A DNA stretch of 64,000 nucleotides from contig URFL01000003.1 in the NCBI GenBank assembly GCA_900547105.1, forward strand, positions 134,214 through 198,213, given 5' to 3'. The stretch comes from an uncultured Oscillospiraceae bacterium. Its GTDB lineage: Bacteria; Bacillota; Clostridia; Oscillospirales; Acutalibacteraceae. The translations under genes were made by a program, and so were the position numbers. The notes below the pieces were generated by a model. The model saw only the letters and a program-made list of their open reading frames with translations. It did no database searches and had not been told where the DNA came from. Positions 1 through 8,369 of the stretch are shown piece after piece; position 1 is the first letter of the stretch; each line of letters begins with the position of its first letter.

Positions 1-1197
1 CGAGATTCCCAGGAAAATGGTCACGATGTTCATCAGCTCGTTCTGCACCGTTTTGCTCAAACGCTCGGTCACGCCGCATTCCTTAAACAGGTTACCCAGC
101 ATCAGCGAACCGACCAGCGGAGCCGCCGAGGGAACCAGCAAAGACACGAAGATGGTGACCACAAACGGGAACAGGATCTTTTCGGTTTTGGACACCGGGC
201 GCAGCTCTTTCATCACGATCTGGCGCTCTTTCTTGGTGGTGAGCGCTTTCATGATGGGGGGCTGAATCACCGGCACCAGCGCCATATACGAATACGCGGC
301 AACCGCGATCGGTCCGAGCAGCTGGGGAGCCAGCTTGCTGGTTACGAAAATGGCGGTCGGGCCGTCGGCACCGCCGATAATACCGATGGAGCCGGCTTCC
401 ATACCGGTGAAGCCCATCAGCTTGGCGGCGATAAAGGTAACGAAGATACCCAGCTGCGCGGCAGCGCCCAGCAGCAGGCTCTTGGGGTTGGCGATCAGCG
501 GACCGAAGTCGGTCATTGCGCCCACACCGAAGAAGATCAGGCAGGGATAGATGCCCAGTTTCACGCCCAGATACAGATAGTCGATCAGACCGGGGGTGAC
601 GGTGCGGGCATTTTTAGCAAAGGAGAAGGATTCGTTCAGGATCAACTCGCCCTCGCTCGTTTTCTGCACCGCGTCGCCGTCCGCCACAATGGTGAACGAC
701 TGCGGCGTTACCTTGCCGTTGCTGTCGGTAATGTTCAGCGTACCGTCTTTGTTCAGATCCATACTTTCCGAAACCGACACATCCGATACATGGCCGATGA
801 GCGCCGAGGTCACCGTTTGACCCTGATAGGACACGGTATAGATCACTTCTTTGGACGGCAGCACCGCATAGGACTGCTCCACCTGGAGCTTTTGTCCCCG
901 ATAATCAAAGGTGGTGGTGCCGGTGTTCAGATCGGTGGAATCCACCACCGCTGCGCCGCCGAACATATCCCAGTGGGCGTGACCGCCCGCGAACAGCTCT
1001 TCATGATACATATCCGCGCCGGGCAGGTTGGTCAGCAGCATACCGAACGCGATGGGGAGCAGCAGCAGCGGCTCGAACTTTTTCACGATCGCCAGATACG
1101 ACAGCACACACGCGATGACCAGCATCACGATGACCTGCCAGTTATTCAGCATGGAAAAGCCGGTCTGCTGCAAAAAGTTAGTAATGGTTTCAAGCAT
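1..1197 (-). CDS. Na+-translocating decarboxylase beta subunit, 3' end outside window
   Basis: This is the membrane subunit of the OadB/GcdB/MmdB family, which couples biotin-carried CO2 release to Na+ export. About 399 residues are visible and the gene runs off the left edge. The start ATG at 1197 follows GGAGGAACGGAATT. Hydrophobic helices at residues 23-60 and from 204 on are family-like, with GAMTDFGPLIANPKSLLLG and GIIGGADGPT as hallmark segments. The oddity is about 135 mostly polar residues (roughly 68-203) inserted between the first helices and the conserved core; it contains DLNKDGTLNITD, an EF-hand/dockerin-type loop. It is the last visible gene of a gamma-carrier-beta operon. No alpha (carboxyltransferase) subunit is in view, so the substrate (oxaloacetate, methylmalonyl-CoA or glutaconyl-CoA) is unknown. 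Confidence 0.9.
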   Translation of the reverse strand, partial: MLETITNFLQQTGFSMLNNWQVIVMLVIACVLSYLAIVKKFEPLLLLPIAFGMLLTNLPGADMYHEELFAGGHAHWDMFGGAAVVDSTDLNTGTTTFDYRGQKLQVEQSYAVLPSKEVIYTVSYQGQTVTSALIGHVSDVSVSESMDLNKDGTLNITDSNGKVTPQSFTIVADGDAVQKTSEGELILNESFSFAKNARTVTPGLIDYLYLGVKLGIYPCLIFFGVGAMTDFGPLIANPKSLLLGAAAQLGIFVTFIAAKLMGFTGMEAGSIGIIGGADGPTAIFVTSKLAPQLLGPIAVAAYSYMALVPVIQPPIMKALTTKKERQIVMKELRPVSKTEKILFPFVVTIFVSLLVPSAAPLVGSLMLGNLFKECGVTERLSKTVQNELMNIVTIFLGIS

Positions 1198-1230
1198 AAT
1201 TCCGTTCCTCCAAACTCTGTGGTCGCCGGC

Positions 1231-1587
1231 TTACGCCAGAGAGCACAGGAGGGTGCCGGACTCCACAGCCGCGCCCTTGGTCACGTTGACCGCCGTCACG
1301 GTGCCGTCGGCAGGAGCCATGATCTCGTTTTCCATCTTCATAGCTTCCAAAATCATCAGCACATCGCCTTTTTTGACCGCTTGGCCGTTCTGCACATTCA
1401 CGCTCAGGATCGTGCCGGGCATCGGGGCGTTGATCGCGGTGGCGCCGGCCGGAGCAGTAGCCGCCGGAGCAGCAGCAGGAGCCGCCGCCGGAGCGGAGGC
1501 GACAGGGGTGGTGGCTTCGGTTTCGCCCATCAGTTCGACTTCGATCTCATAGGCGGTGCCGTTTACATTTACACGATACTTTTTCAT
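1231..1587 (-). CDS. Biotin carboxyl carrier protein of decarboxylase pump
   Basis: A 118-residue biotinyl-domain protein that carries CO2 between the carboxyltransferase and the membrane beta subunit. The N-terminus (YRVNVNGTAYEIEV) is the usual carrier start, followed by an Ala/Pro-rich flexible linker at about residues 30-52, then the biotinyl domain with the biotin-accepting lysine in EAMKMENEI. An upstream in-frame ATG at 1596 exists, but the ATG at 1587 is better spaced from GAAAGGTG and gives the conserved MKKY start. It lies 33 bases upstream of the beta subunit and 36 bases after the gamma subunit, so the three are one transcription unit. Confidence 0.93.
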   Translation of the reverse strand: MKKYRVNVNGTAYEIEVELMGETEATTPVASAPAAAPAAAPAATAPAGATAINAPMPGTILSVNVQNGQAVKKGDVLMILEAMKMENEIMAPADGTVTAVNVTKGAAVESGTLLCSLA

Positions 1588-1623
1588 ACAAAACACCTTT
1601 CTTTAGTGCGGCGGGTACCGCCA

Positions 1624-1938
1624 TTAGATTTTTTTGATGCTCAAAATACGCAGCTTGGTCACATCGGTTCCCATTTCTTCCGCGAGAACCGCGCTGACAG
1701 CAGCCACAAACTGCTGCCGGTTGGGGATTTCCGCCGCCGGCGCGGGCGCCGCCACGGGGGCTTGCGGAGCAGCCGTCTCTTTTTTGCCGGCAACGGCGCG
1801 GTAGACCACGCTCATCAGCATGCACAGCGCGATGATGCAGATCAGACCCACAAACACCACACCCAAACCGATGATGATGACCTGCCAGCTGGGCATTGTG
1901 TTGATGGCACTTTCTCCGGCCTTGGCAAGTATAGACAT
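1624..1938 (-). CDS. OadG-family decarboxylase gamma subunit
   Basis: A small single-pass membrane protein of about 104 residues. One hydrophobic helix (VIIIGLGVVFVGLICIIALC) is followed by an Ala/Pro-rich linker and a short C-terminal domain beginning IPNRQQFVAAVSAVLAEEMG. This is the architecture of OadG-type gamma subunits, which anchor and assemble the pump. ATG codons occur at 1944 and 1938; AGGAGG lies too close to the first, so 1938 is preferred. It is the first gene of the unit with the carrier and beta subunit. I found no convincing sigma-A promoter in the 300 bases upstream. Confidence 0.85.
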   Translation of the reverse strand: MSILAKAGESAINTMPSWQVIIIGLGVVFVGLICIIALCMLMSVVYRAVAGKKETAAPQAPVAAPAPAAEIPNRQQFVAAVSAVLAEEMGTDVTKLRILSIKKI

Positions 1939-2199
1939 ATCCATGCCTCCTTTCCCAAAGACATATTACAATAGGTAAATATAGAACAGACGCAGCGCGC
2001 CCGAACGGGAAACACCGCGCTCGCCAAAACAGGGGAAAGTTCGAGAATGACACAATTTTAACAAATGTGGTTTCCCAAATTCTCCCCCATTCTAACAATT
2101 GACATCATGATACCACAAAACGGGGGCGAGTTCAAGATAAAATCGCGGGGTTTTTGCAATTTTTCCGGCTCCCCGCGCAGGACAGCTCGCGCATCCGCC
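1939..2199. other. Intergenic, no gene seen
   Basis: Between the decarboxylase operon and the tRNA-Val terminator there is no ORF with a ribosome binding site. It should hold the decarboxylase promoter, but no clear -35/-10 pair was found on the minus strand. Confidence 0.5.
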
Positions 2200-2240
2200 A
2201 GGCAAAAAGAAAACCGACCGGTTTTTTGGAACCGATCGGT
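2200..2240 (-). terminator. Terminator after tRNA-Val
   Basis: Read on the minus strand, 11-base arms at 2230-2240 and 2213-2223 (one G-T pair) form a stem followed by a T-rich run. Confidence 0.8.
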
Positions 2241-2243
2241 GGA

Positions 2244-2319
2244 TGGTGGACGTTAACGGACTTGAACCGCTGACCCTTCGCACGTCAAGCGAATGCTCTA
2301 CCAGCTGAGCTAAACGTCC
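2244..2319 (-). tRNA. tRNA-Val (anticodon GAC)
   Basis: A 76-base cloverleaf: acceptor GGACGTT pairs with AACGTCC, the D arm is GCTC..GAGC, the anticodon stem TTCGC/GCGAA encloses loop TTGACGT with anticodon GAC, and the T loop TTCAAGT sits in AGCGG/CCGTT. The CCA end is encoded. It is a single-gene unit with its own consensus promoter and terminator. The GAC anticodon reads GUC/GUU valine codons. Confidence 0.96.
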
Positions 2320-2340
2320 ATATTTAATTGAGCGAACATT

Positions 2341-2369
2341 ATTATACCGGATGGAGAACGGTTTGTCAA
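2341..2369 (-). promoter_or_regulatory. Sigma-A promoter of tRNA-Val
   Basis: On the minus strand TTGACA (2364-2369) and TATAAT (2341-2346) are separated by 17 bases, a perfect consensus about 20 bases before the tRNA. Confidence 0.9.
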
Positions 2370-2502
2370 GAAGAAATTTTCGCACTTTTCCGCTGCGAAA
2401 AATGCGTGCTCGCGGAGGCGGGCGGTTTCAAACTGTCCACTTTGGGGCGGTAAAATTCGCCAAAATCCGGTCATTGTACCGAAATTTGCAGGACGAAAAA
2501 AT

Positions 2503-2531
2503 TTGACTTGCAAAATCGGCGCACATATACT
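2503..2531 (+). promoter_or_regulatory. Sigma-A promoter of aminotransferase
   Basis: TTGACT (2503-2508), a 17-base spacer and TATACT (2526-2531), 43 bases upstream of the ATG. Confidence 0.85.
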
Positions 2532-2574
2532 AGAATATATCTTGCTATCAGTAAGGGGAAAGGACTGGGTTAAC

Positions 2575-3852
2575 ATGGCAATGGTAACCGATATGAGCAA
2601 AGACGAACTGACCGCGCGCGCTGCCGAGCTGCGTGCGCAATATGAAGAGTACAAGGCGATGGGATTGCAGCTGAACATGGCGCGCGGTAAACCCGGCCCG
2701 GAGCAGATGGATCTGACGATGGACCTGCTGTCCTGCGTCAACGAGCGGGACGGCTTTGTGAGCGACAGCGGCGTGGATGTGCGCAACTACGGTGTGCTGG
2801 AGGGGATTCCCGAAGCGCGCCAGCTGTTTGGCGAGGTGCTGGAAATGGACGCCGACAATGTGATCGTGGGCGGCAACTCCAGCCTGAATCTGATGTTTGA
2901 CTATATTTCGCAGGCGTATGGCATGGGCGTGTGCGGCTATGAGCCGTGGAGCCGTCAGGGTGCGGTGAAATTCCTGTGTCCGGCGCCCGGCTATGACCGC
3001 CACTTCGCCGTGACCGAATATTTCGGCATCCAGCTGATCGCGGTGCCGATGACCGAAACCGGCCCGGACATGGACGAAGTGGAGCGTCTGGTGGCGGATC
3101 CGCTGGTCAAGGGTATTTGGTGTGTGCCGATGTATTCCAATCCCGGCGGGGTGACCTATTCGGACGACACGGTGCGCCGGTTGGCGGCGATGGAAACCGC
3201 TGCGCCGGATTTCCGCATCATGTGGGACAACGCGTATGGTCTGCACCACCTGTCGGAGGAGCACGACGAGCTGCTCAACCTGTACGAGGAACTGAAAAAA
3301 TGCGGGCACGAGGATCGCGCGATCTTCTTCTGCTCCACCTCCAAGATCAGCTTCCCCGGCGCGGGTGTGGCGGCGCTGGCGGCCAGCCCGGCCAACATCG
3401 CCGACATCAAAAAGCGTATGAATTTCCAAACCATCGGCTATGATAAGATCAATATGCTGCGCCATGTGCGCTATTTCCACGACCGCAAGGGGCTGGAGGA
3501 GCATATGAAGCTGCACGCCGCGGTGCTGCGCCCGAAATTTGACGCGGTGCTGGATACGCTGGAGCAGCGGCTGGGCGGCAAGGGCGTCGCCACTTGGCGC
3601 ACCCCGCGCGGTGGCTATTTCGTCAGCGTGGATCTGGCGGACGGCTGCGCCAAAAAGACGGTGCAAATGTTGAAAGAGGCGGGCGTGGTGCTGACCGGCG
3701 CCGGCGCCACCTATCCTTACGGCAAAGACCCGCACGACAGCAATCTGCGGCTGGCGCCCTCCTACCCGCCGGTGGAGGAGCTGAAAACCGCGATGGCGTT
3801 GTTCTGCATCTGCGCCGAGCTGGTGTACATTGAACAATTGCTGGCGGCGTAA
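2575..3852 (+). CDS. PLP-dependent aminotransferase, aspartate aminotransferase type Ic
   Basis: A 425-residue cytoplasmic transaminase. LNMARGKPGPEQMDL near the N-terminus, the NYGVLEGIPEARQL segment and the PLP lysine (about Lys257) in STSKISFPGAG match the MocR-like/AspAT type Ic family (PF12897), which transfers the amino group of aspartate to 2-oxoglutarate. The ATG at 2575 is preceded by GGGGAAAGGA; an open frame back to a TTG at 2503 would overlap the promoter, so it is rejected. The gene is monocistronic, with a consensus promoter and a strong terminator. Substrate assignment rests on the family only. Confidence 0.88.
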   Translation: MAMVTDMSKDELTARAAELRAQYEEYKAMGLQLNMARGKPGPEQMDLTMDLLSCVNERDGFVSDSGVDVRNYGVLEGIPEARQLFGEVLEMDADNVIVGGNSSLNLMFDYISQAYGMGVCGYEPWSRQGAVKFLCPAPGYDRHFAVTEYFGIQLIAVPMTETGPDMDEVERLVADPLVKGIWCVPMYSNPGGVTYSDDTVRRLAAMETAAPDFRIMWDNAYGLHHLSEEHDELLNLYEELKKCGHEDRAIFFCSTSKISFPGAGVAALAASPANIADIKKRMNFQTIGYDKINMLRHVRYFHDRKGLEEHMKLHAAVLRPKFDAVLDTLEQRLGGKGVATWRTPRGGYFVSVDLADGCAKKTVQMLKEAGVVLTGAGATYPYGKDPHDSNLRLAPSYPPVEELKTAMALFCICAELVYIEQLLAA

Positions 3853-3912
3853 GCGCGGCAGCAATATCCCCCATTGACCGGGGGATGATACGATTCTAAA
3901 GAGCTACCCAAC

Positions 3913-3948
3913 AGGAGCGGAGCACCCATGTGCCCCGCTCCTTTTTTG
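3913..3948 (+). terminator. Terminator after aminotransferase
   Basis: AGGAGCGG pairs with CCGCTCCT around an inner GCA/TGC pairing and is followed by TTTTTT. Confidence 0.88.
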
Positions 3949-4330
3949 TGTCCGCGGGTATGAAGTTGGTTTCACTATTGTGCGATGGGCGGTAGATTCC
4001 CACTCTGAACGAGCATATACAAATCCGCGGCGTGCAAAAGCCTTCCCCTCCGAGGGGAAGGTGGCGCGACCGCAGGTCGTGACGGATGAGGTGTCAGAAA
4101 CCCATAAAATTTAACGATATAATAGTTACGCACGTTTTTTGTTATTGTGGAAACCCGTAGTGCCCTATATCCAACCATTTCTACCTCATCCACCGCCGGA
4201 GGTTTGCGTATATTCCCAAGCGGAAGGCTTCGCTGCCTGTTTTGGGCGCACATCGCTAAAGGGCGGGCAAAGCGACTAACTCTCCACATTTCCAAGAAAT
4301 ATAGCGGAGTTTCCGCTATAACCCCTGACA
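3949..4330. repeat. Intergenic island with dispersed repeat copy
   Basis: No gene is supported here. Positions 4027-4092 hold a copy of the dispersed palindromic repeat: AAGCCTTCCCCTCCGAGG, then a CGACC..GGTCG hairpin and GATGAGGTGTCAG. Related copies occur near 36.2, 40.6, 44.2, 52.4 and 63.9 kb. Confidence 0.7.
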
Positions 4331-4363
4331 AAAACGCCCTCCCCGGTGGGGAGGGCGTTTTGG
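4329..4363 (-). terminator. Terminator after tadA
   Basis: Perfect 14-base arms at 4331-4344 and 4348-4361 end in a T-run on either strand; the position fits tadA on the minus strand. Confidence 0.85.
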
Positions 4364-4390
4364 AATAATTGCATAATATCCAGCTCGTTA

Positions 4391-4846
4391 TTATCCCTTG
4401 CGGCGGGCGCGCAAGCGGGCGAAGAAATCGCGCAGCAGCGCGGCACATTCCTCCTCCAGCACCCCCGCCGTCACCTGCGGGTGGTGGTTATACGGCATCG
4501 CAAACAAATCGGTCAGCGACCCGCAGGAGCCCGCTTTCGGGTCGCTCGCGCCAAACACCACCCGGTCAATGCGCGCGTTGATGATCGCGCCCGCGCACAT
4601 CGGGCACGGCTCCAGCGTCACATACAGGGTGCTGTCGGTCAGCCGCCAACCGCCCGCGTTGCGGCACGCCTCGTGAATCGCTTCCAATTCGGCGTGTGCC
4701 AACGCATTTTTGTCCACTTCCCGCCGGTTGCGTCCGCGCCCGATGATCTCGCCGTGCCGCACCAGCACCGCTCCCACCGGTACCTCGCCATCCTCGGCGG
4801 CTTCGGCCGCCAGCGCCAGCGCGCGGCGCATGTATTGCTCGTCCAT
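4391..4846 (-). CDS. tadA: tRNA adenosine(34) deaminase TadA
   Basis: A 151-residue zinc deaminase that converts A34 to inosine in tRNA-Arg(ACG) so that one tRNA reads several arginine codons. The zinc/catalytic set is present: His51 and Glu53 in LAHAELEAI, and Cys81 and Cys84 in EPCPMCAGAI. The length is normal and there is no extension. It begins 13 bases after the CPBP protease gene stops, so the two are probably cotranscribed, with the terminator at 4329-4363 closing the unit. Confidence 0.96.
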   Translation of the reverse strand: MDEQYMRRALALAAEAAEDGEVPVGAVLVRHGEIIGRGRNRREVDKNALAHAELEAIHEACRNAGGWRLTDSTLYVTLEPCPMCAGAIINARIDRVVFGASDPKAGSCGSLTDLFAMPYNHHPQVTAGVLEEECAALLRDFFARLRARRKG

Positions 4847-4859
4847 TGGCTCCTCCCGC

Positions 4860-5864
4860 TTACAGCACGCTGTACGACAGCGTGTTCAGCAGCGTCATCA
4901 GCACCAGCAGCACCAACGCCACCACAAACGCCGGCGACGACAGCAGCCCGCCCCATTTTTCGCGCGCGGACAACGATGTCCACCCGGCGGAGGGGCGATC
5001 CAACAACGGCGACTCGCTCGCTTTCAGCGCCAGATAGCACGCCACCCCCAACACCGCCACCAGCAGCGACACGATCATATCCAATCGGGTGGCAGCCGCC
5101 TGGCTCATACGACCGGTAAAGAAGGTGAGCACCACCGCCATGGCGTTGTTCAGCGTGTGCAGCGTGATGGATGTCCAAATATTGCCGGTTTGCACCACCA
5201 CATAGCCGCACACCAACCCCACGATCAACGCAAACGGAATTTGCAGCACATTGCCGTGCAGCAGCCCGAACAGCAACGCCGACACCGCCACAGCGAATCC
5301 ATCGCCATACGGCCGCAGCGCCTGCAGAATGTAGCCGCGAAACACCATTTCCTCCAAAATGCCGGGGATGATCGCGGTAGCAAACAGATGGATCAGCAGG
5401 CTGCTGCCGGTGGATTCCACATCGCCGGTCGCGTCCGGCCAGCCCACGCCGAATTGGCTCAGCACCCCGGCGAAAAAGTTGGCGACAAAGTTCGCCAAAA
5501 TACACACCGCCAGTCCCATGCCCACCAGATAAACAAAGGACAGCGGCTCCACCCGCCGGTGCTGACCAAAGGGGTGGATGCGTTGTTTGCAGATCAGCGC
5601 AGTGACCACCACCGGCGGCGCCAGCGTCAGCAGATAGATGCCCATATTCAGCAGCGACATCGCGTCGCTGCTCAAGCCGTAGTTGTCGGCGGTCAGATCC
5701 AGCATCCCCATGCCCGCCATCATAAACAGCGGAACTGCCGCCAGCACCTGCATGCATACCACCATCATAATCAGGCTCATGCCCACAAAGTGCGCCTGCC
5801 GCCGCAGATCATGCCGGTCGATCGCCGCCGCCAATCCATGTTGTGTATAAACCAATGGGCGCAT
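4860..5864 (-). CDS. CPBP-family intramembrane metalloprotease
   Basis: A multi-pass membrane protein of 334 residues with the Abi/CPBP motifs: EEMVFRGYIL (glutamates and arginine), a second motif FGLLHGN and a third with HTLNN. Members range from CAAX-type proteases to bacteriocin-immunity or membrane-protein processing factors; the substrate is unknown. The ATG at 5864 follows AGAAAGGTGGGG; an in-frame ATG at 5885 lacks spacing to that site. It is the first gene of a probable two-gene unit with tadA. Confidence 0.88.
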   Translation of the reverse strand: MRPLVYTQHGLAAAIDRHDLRRQAHFVGMSLIMMVVCMQVLAAVPLFMMAGMGMLDLTADNYGLSSDAMSLLNMGIYLLTLAPPVVVTALICKQRIHPFGQHRRVEPLSFVYLVGMGLAVCILANFVANFFAGVLSQFGVGWPDATGDVESTGSSLLIHLFATAIIPGILEEMVFRGYILQALRPYGDGFAVAVSALLFGLLHGNVLQIPFALIVGLVCGYVVVQTGNIWTSITLHTLNNAMAVVLTFFTGRMSQAAATRLDMIVSLLVAVLGVACYLALKASESPLLDRPSAGWTSLSAREKWGGLLSSPAFVVALVLLVLMTLLNTLSYSVL

Positions 5865-5924
5865 ATTGCCCCACCTTTCTACCATAAAATCGCAGGCAAA
5901 AAATACCTGCCCATACTAAGTTTC

Positions 5925-5953
5925 AGTATACCGCAATCGCGCGGATTTCGCAA
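5925..5953 (-). promoter_or_regulatory. Promoter of CPBP-tadA unit
   Basis: On the minus strand TTGCGA (5948-5953), 17 bases, TATACT (5925-5930). The leader between it and the ATG contains a small GCAGG/CCTGC hairpin. Confidence 0.7.
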
Positions 5954-6022
5954 CCAAAACCGGTCTTTTTTAGCCACCCGAAAATCTTTTGCAGCCAAAC
6001 CGGTGTTTTTTGTCGGTTCCCC

Positions 6023-6052
6023 TTGCAAATTGTCGGCCATTTGTGCTACAAT
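6023..6052 (+). promoter_or_regulatory. Promoter of guaB
   Basis: TTGCAA (6023-6028), an 18-base spacer and TACAAT (6047-6052), 34 bases before the ATG. Confidence 0.75.
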
Positions 6053-6086
6053 AATCTATAAATATTTTTATAAGGAGGACAGGCGT

Positions 6087-7559
6087 ATGGTAAATACCCA
6101 TGCGGAGGAAAAGTTTTTGAAAGAAGGGTTGACCTTTGACGATGTGCTGTTGATTCCGGCGTATTCGAATGTTCTGCCCAAGGACATTGCGGTCAACACT
6201 CGTCTGACCAAGGACATCGCGCTGAACACCCCGTTGATGACCTCGGCCATGGACACGGTGACCGAAGCCCGGATGGCCATTGCGATGGCGCGGGAAGGCG
6301 GCATCGGTGTCATCCACAAAAATATGTCGATCGAGGCACAGGCCGACCAGGTCGACCGCGTCAAACGCTCGGAAAACGGCGTTATCGTGAATCCGTTTTT
6401 CCTGTCCCCCGAACACACGGTGGCGGACGCCAACGAGCTGATGGGCAAATATAAAATTTCCGGCGTGCCGATCTGCCGCGACGGCAAGCTGGTCGGTATT
6501 CTGACCAACCGCGATATGCGGTTCCTCACCGATTTTAACCAGGAGATCGGCACCGTGATGACCAAAGACAATCTGGTCACCGCGCCGGTGGGCACCACCA
6601 TGGAGCAGGCGCAGGAGATCTTGCGCCGCCACCGCATCGAAAAGCTGCCGATCATCGACGAAAACGGCTATCTGAAAGGGCTTATCACCATTAAAGATAT
6701 TGAAAAAGCGGTCAAATATCCGCTGTCGGCGCGCGACAAAAAGGGTCGTCTGCTGTGCGGCGCCGCCATCGGCGCGACCGCTGATGTGCTGGATCGTGCC
6801 TCGGCGCTGGTGGAAGCGCAGGTGGACGCGCTGATCCTCGACTCGGCGCATGGTCACAGCCAGAACATTTTGAACGCGGTGTCCAAGGTGAAAGCGGCGT
6901 TCCCGAATGTGTCGCTGATCGCGGGCAACATTGCCACTGCCTCCGCCGCCGAAGCGTTGATCGATGCGGGCGCGGATGCGGTCAAAGTGGGTATCGGCCC
7001 CGGTTCTATCTGCACCACCCGTGTGGTCGCCGGTATCGGCGTGCCGCAGATCACGGCGGTGTATGACGCAGCTTGCGCGGCTGCCAAATACGGCATTCCG
7101 GTGATCGCGGACGGCGGCATCAAATATTCCGGCGATATCGTGAAAGCGATCGCCGCCGGTGCGGATGTGGTCATGATCGGTTCGCTGGTCGCGGGCTGCG
7201 AGGAGTCGCCCGGAGACACCGAGATCTATCAGGGTCGCCAGTTCAAGGTGTACCGCGGCATGGGCAGCCTGGGTGCGATGGCCAAAGGCAGCAAGGACCG
7301 GTATTTCCAGGAGGACAACAAAAAACTGGTTCCCGAAGGCGTCGAAGGTCGTGTGCCTTACAAGGGAAATCTGTCCGAAACGGTGTATCAGTTGATGGGC
7401 GGTCTGCGCGCCGGCATGGGTTACTGCGGTTGCGGCAGCATTCCGGAGCTGCAGAAAAAAGGCCAGTTTGTGCGTATCACCGGCGCCGGCTTGAAAGAAA
7501 GCCATCCCCACGATATCCACATCACCAAGGAAGCCCCCAACTACTCCATCAACGAGTAA
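6087..7559 (+). CDS. guaB: IMP dehydrogenase
   Basis: A 490-residue enzyme oxidising IMP to XMP with NAD+, the first step of GMP synthesis. It shows LTFDDVLLIPAYS at the N-terminus, a CBS pair at about residues 90-205, the catalytic cysteine (about Cys309) in GPGSICTTR, the substrate loop IADGGIKYSGD and the mobile flap beginning GMGSLGAM. The ATG at 6087 sits after AAGGAGG; the reading frame is open for more than 1 kb upstream, but that stretch is antisense to the CPBP and tadA genes. It is monocistronic with its own promoter and terminator. Confidence 0.97.
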   Translation: MVNTHAEEKFLKEGLTFDDVLLIPAYSNVLPKDIAVNTRLTKDIALNTPLMTSAMDTVTEARMAIAMAREGGIGVIHKNMSIEAQADQVDRVKRSENGVIVNPFFLSPEHTVADANELMGKYKISGVPICRDGKLVGILTNRDMRFLTDFNQEIGTVMTKDNLVTAPVGTTMEQAQEILRRHRIEKLPIIDENGYLKGLITIKDIEKAVKYPLSARDKKGRLLCGAAIGATADVLDRASALVEAQVDALILDSAHGHSQNILNAVSKVKAAFPNVSLIAGNIATASAAEALIDAGADAVKVGIGPGSICTTRVVAGIGVPQITAVYDAACAAAKYGIPVIADGGIKYSGDIVKAIAAGADVVMIGSLVAGCEESPGDTEIYQGRQFKVYRGMGSLGAMAKGSKDRYFQEDNKKLVPEGVEGRVPYKGNLSETVYQLMGGLRAGMGYCGCGSIPELQKKGQFVRITGAGLKESHPHDIHITKEAPNYSINE

Positions 7560-7572
7560 TCATACGTTTGCA

Positions 7573-7617
7573 AAGAGCCCCTGCTGCGGCAAATGCCGCA
7601 GCAGGGGCTCTTTTTAT
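7573..7617 (+). terminator. Terminator after guaB
   Basis: An 18-base GC-rich stem (AGAGCCCCTGCTGCGGC and its complement) with an AAAT loop and a TTTTT tail. Confidence 0.92.
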
Positions 7618-7751
7618 CGCGATGAAATTTTCCCGAAATCACTCGACCGGCGAGTGGGGGCGGCTGCGTCCGTCAAAGGCGGGATGGGGAACTCATCTCA
7701 TCCACAGACACGAGCCATCAAAGAACGCATCATGGCCTGATAAACCCGCCC

Positions 7752-8264
7752 TTAGCTGAGGAGCGCCACGGTGATCGTGCCGACCGTTGTGTCGCTGGCA
7801 GCCTTGTCCAAAACACCGGAAAGATTCAGCGTTGCCGTGGCGGTGGGGGCTTGATCATATGTGGTGTTCACCGCAGATGCCAAAGCCAGCGTGTCGTTGC
7901 TGTCCGTGCCTTCAAAGGTACCGGTGATGCCGCTGTAATTTTCCGCCGCCTTGTAGCTGAGCTTTGCGTTGATAGCGGCATTGGAGTGGTTGGTGACGGT
8001 CACGGTGTTGCCGGTGGCGGACCAGCTGGCGTCATATGCGTGTTTGTCGGGATTCCAAGCGCCATCGTTGTAGGTGAAGTGCATGGCATCCCAGGTGATG
8101 GTCACGCTGTAAACGGTGGTGTCCGAGTCACCTTTGTTGTAAGTGGCCGTAACATTCTTGGAGGCGCTGCCATCGGATGCGTCAATGGTGTCCGCAAAAA
8201 CGGAAACGGTGGTCATGGAAAGCACCATGGCCAGTGTAGACATAAGCGCAATGATCTTTTTCAT
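7752..8264 (-). CDS. Small secreted protein sharing a module with the 876-residue surface protein
   Basis: A 170-residue exported protein with a clear signal peptide (MKKIIALMSTLAMVLSM, cleavage probably after VFA). The mature part is a predicted beta-rich domain with VTITWDAMHFTYNDGAWNP and TVTVTNHSNAAINAKL. The same pattern occurs at the C-terminus of the surface protein encoded at 8951-11581 (VTITWSEMAFTYTDGGWDP). The family is not one I recognise. It follows the single-pass protein gene by about 105 bases with an AGGAAGG site, in the same direction, so the three are likely one surface module. Confidence 0.75.
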   Translation of the reverse strand: MKKIIALMSTLAMVLSMTTVSVFADTIDASDGSASKNVTATYNKGDSDTTVYSVTITWDAMHFTYNDGAWNPDKHAYDASWSATGNTVTVTNHSNAAINAKLSYKAAENYSGITGTFEGTDSNDTLALASAVNTTYDQAPTATATLNLSGVLDKAASDTTVGTITVALLS

Positions 8265-8369
8265 GATTTTTCATCCTTCCTGCGTATTTTTTATCTATAT
8301 CAACCCTGCCGCCCCGCTGCTCCGCCTTTGCCGGAGCGCGGCTTTGGGGTCAATACCGGTTCAGCTTTG

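Noticed and set aside
790..1974. 394-codon plus-strand frame over the decarboxylase genes
   Set aside because: Antisense shadow of three clearly identified genes.
3975..4448. 157-codon minus-strand ORF in the 4.0-4.4 kb interval
   Set aside because: It crosses the tadA terminator and a dispersed repeat and has no ribosome binding site or recognisable domain.
4710..6086. Long upstream extension of guaB
   Set aside because: It overlaps CPBP and tadA in antisense, and a good ribosome binding site and promoter place the guaB start at 6087.
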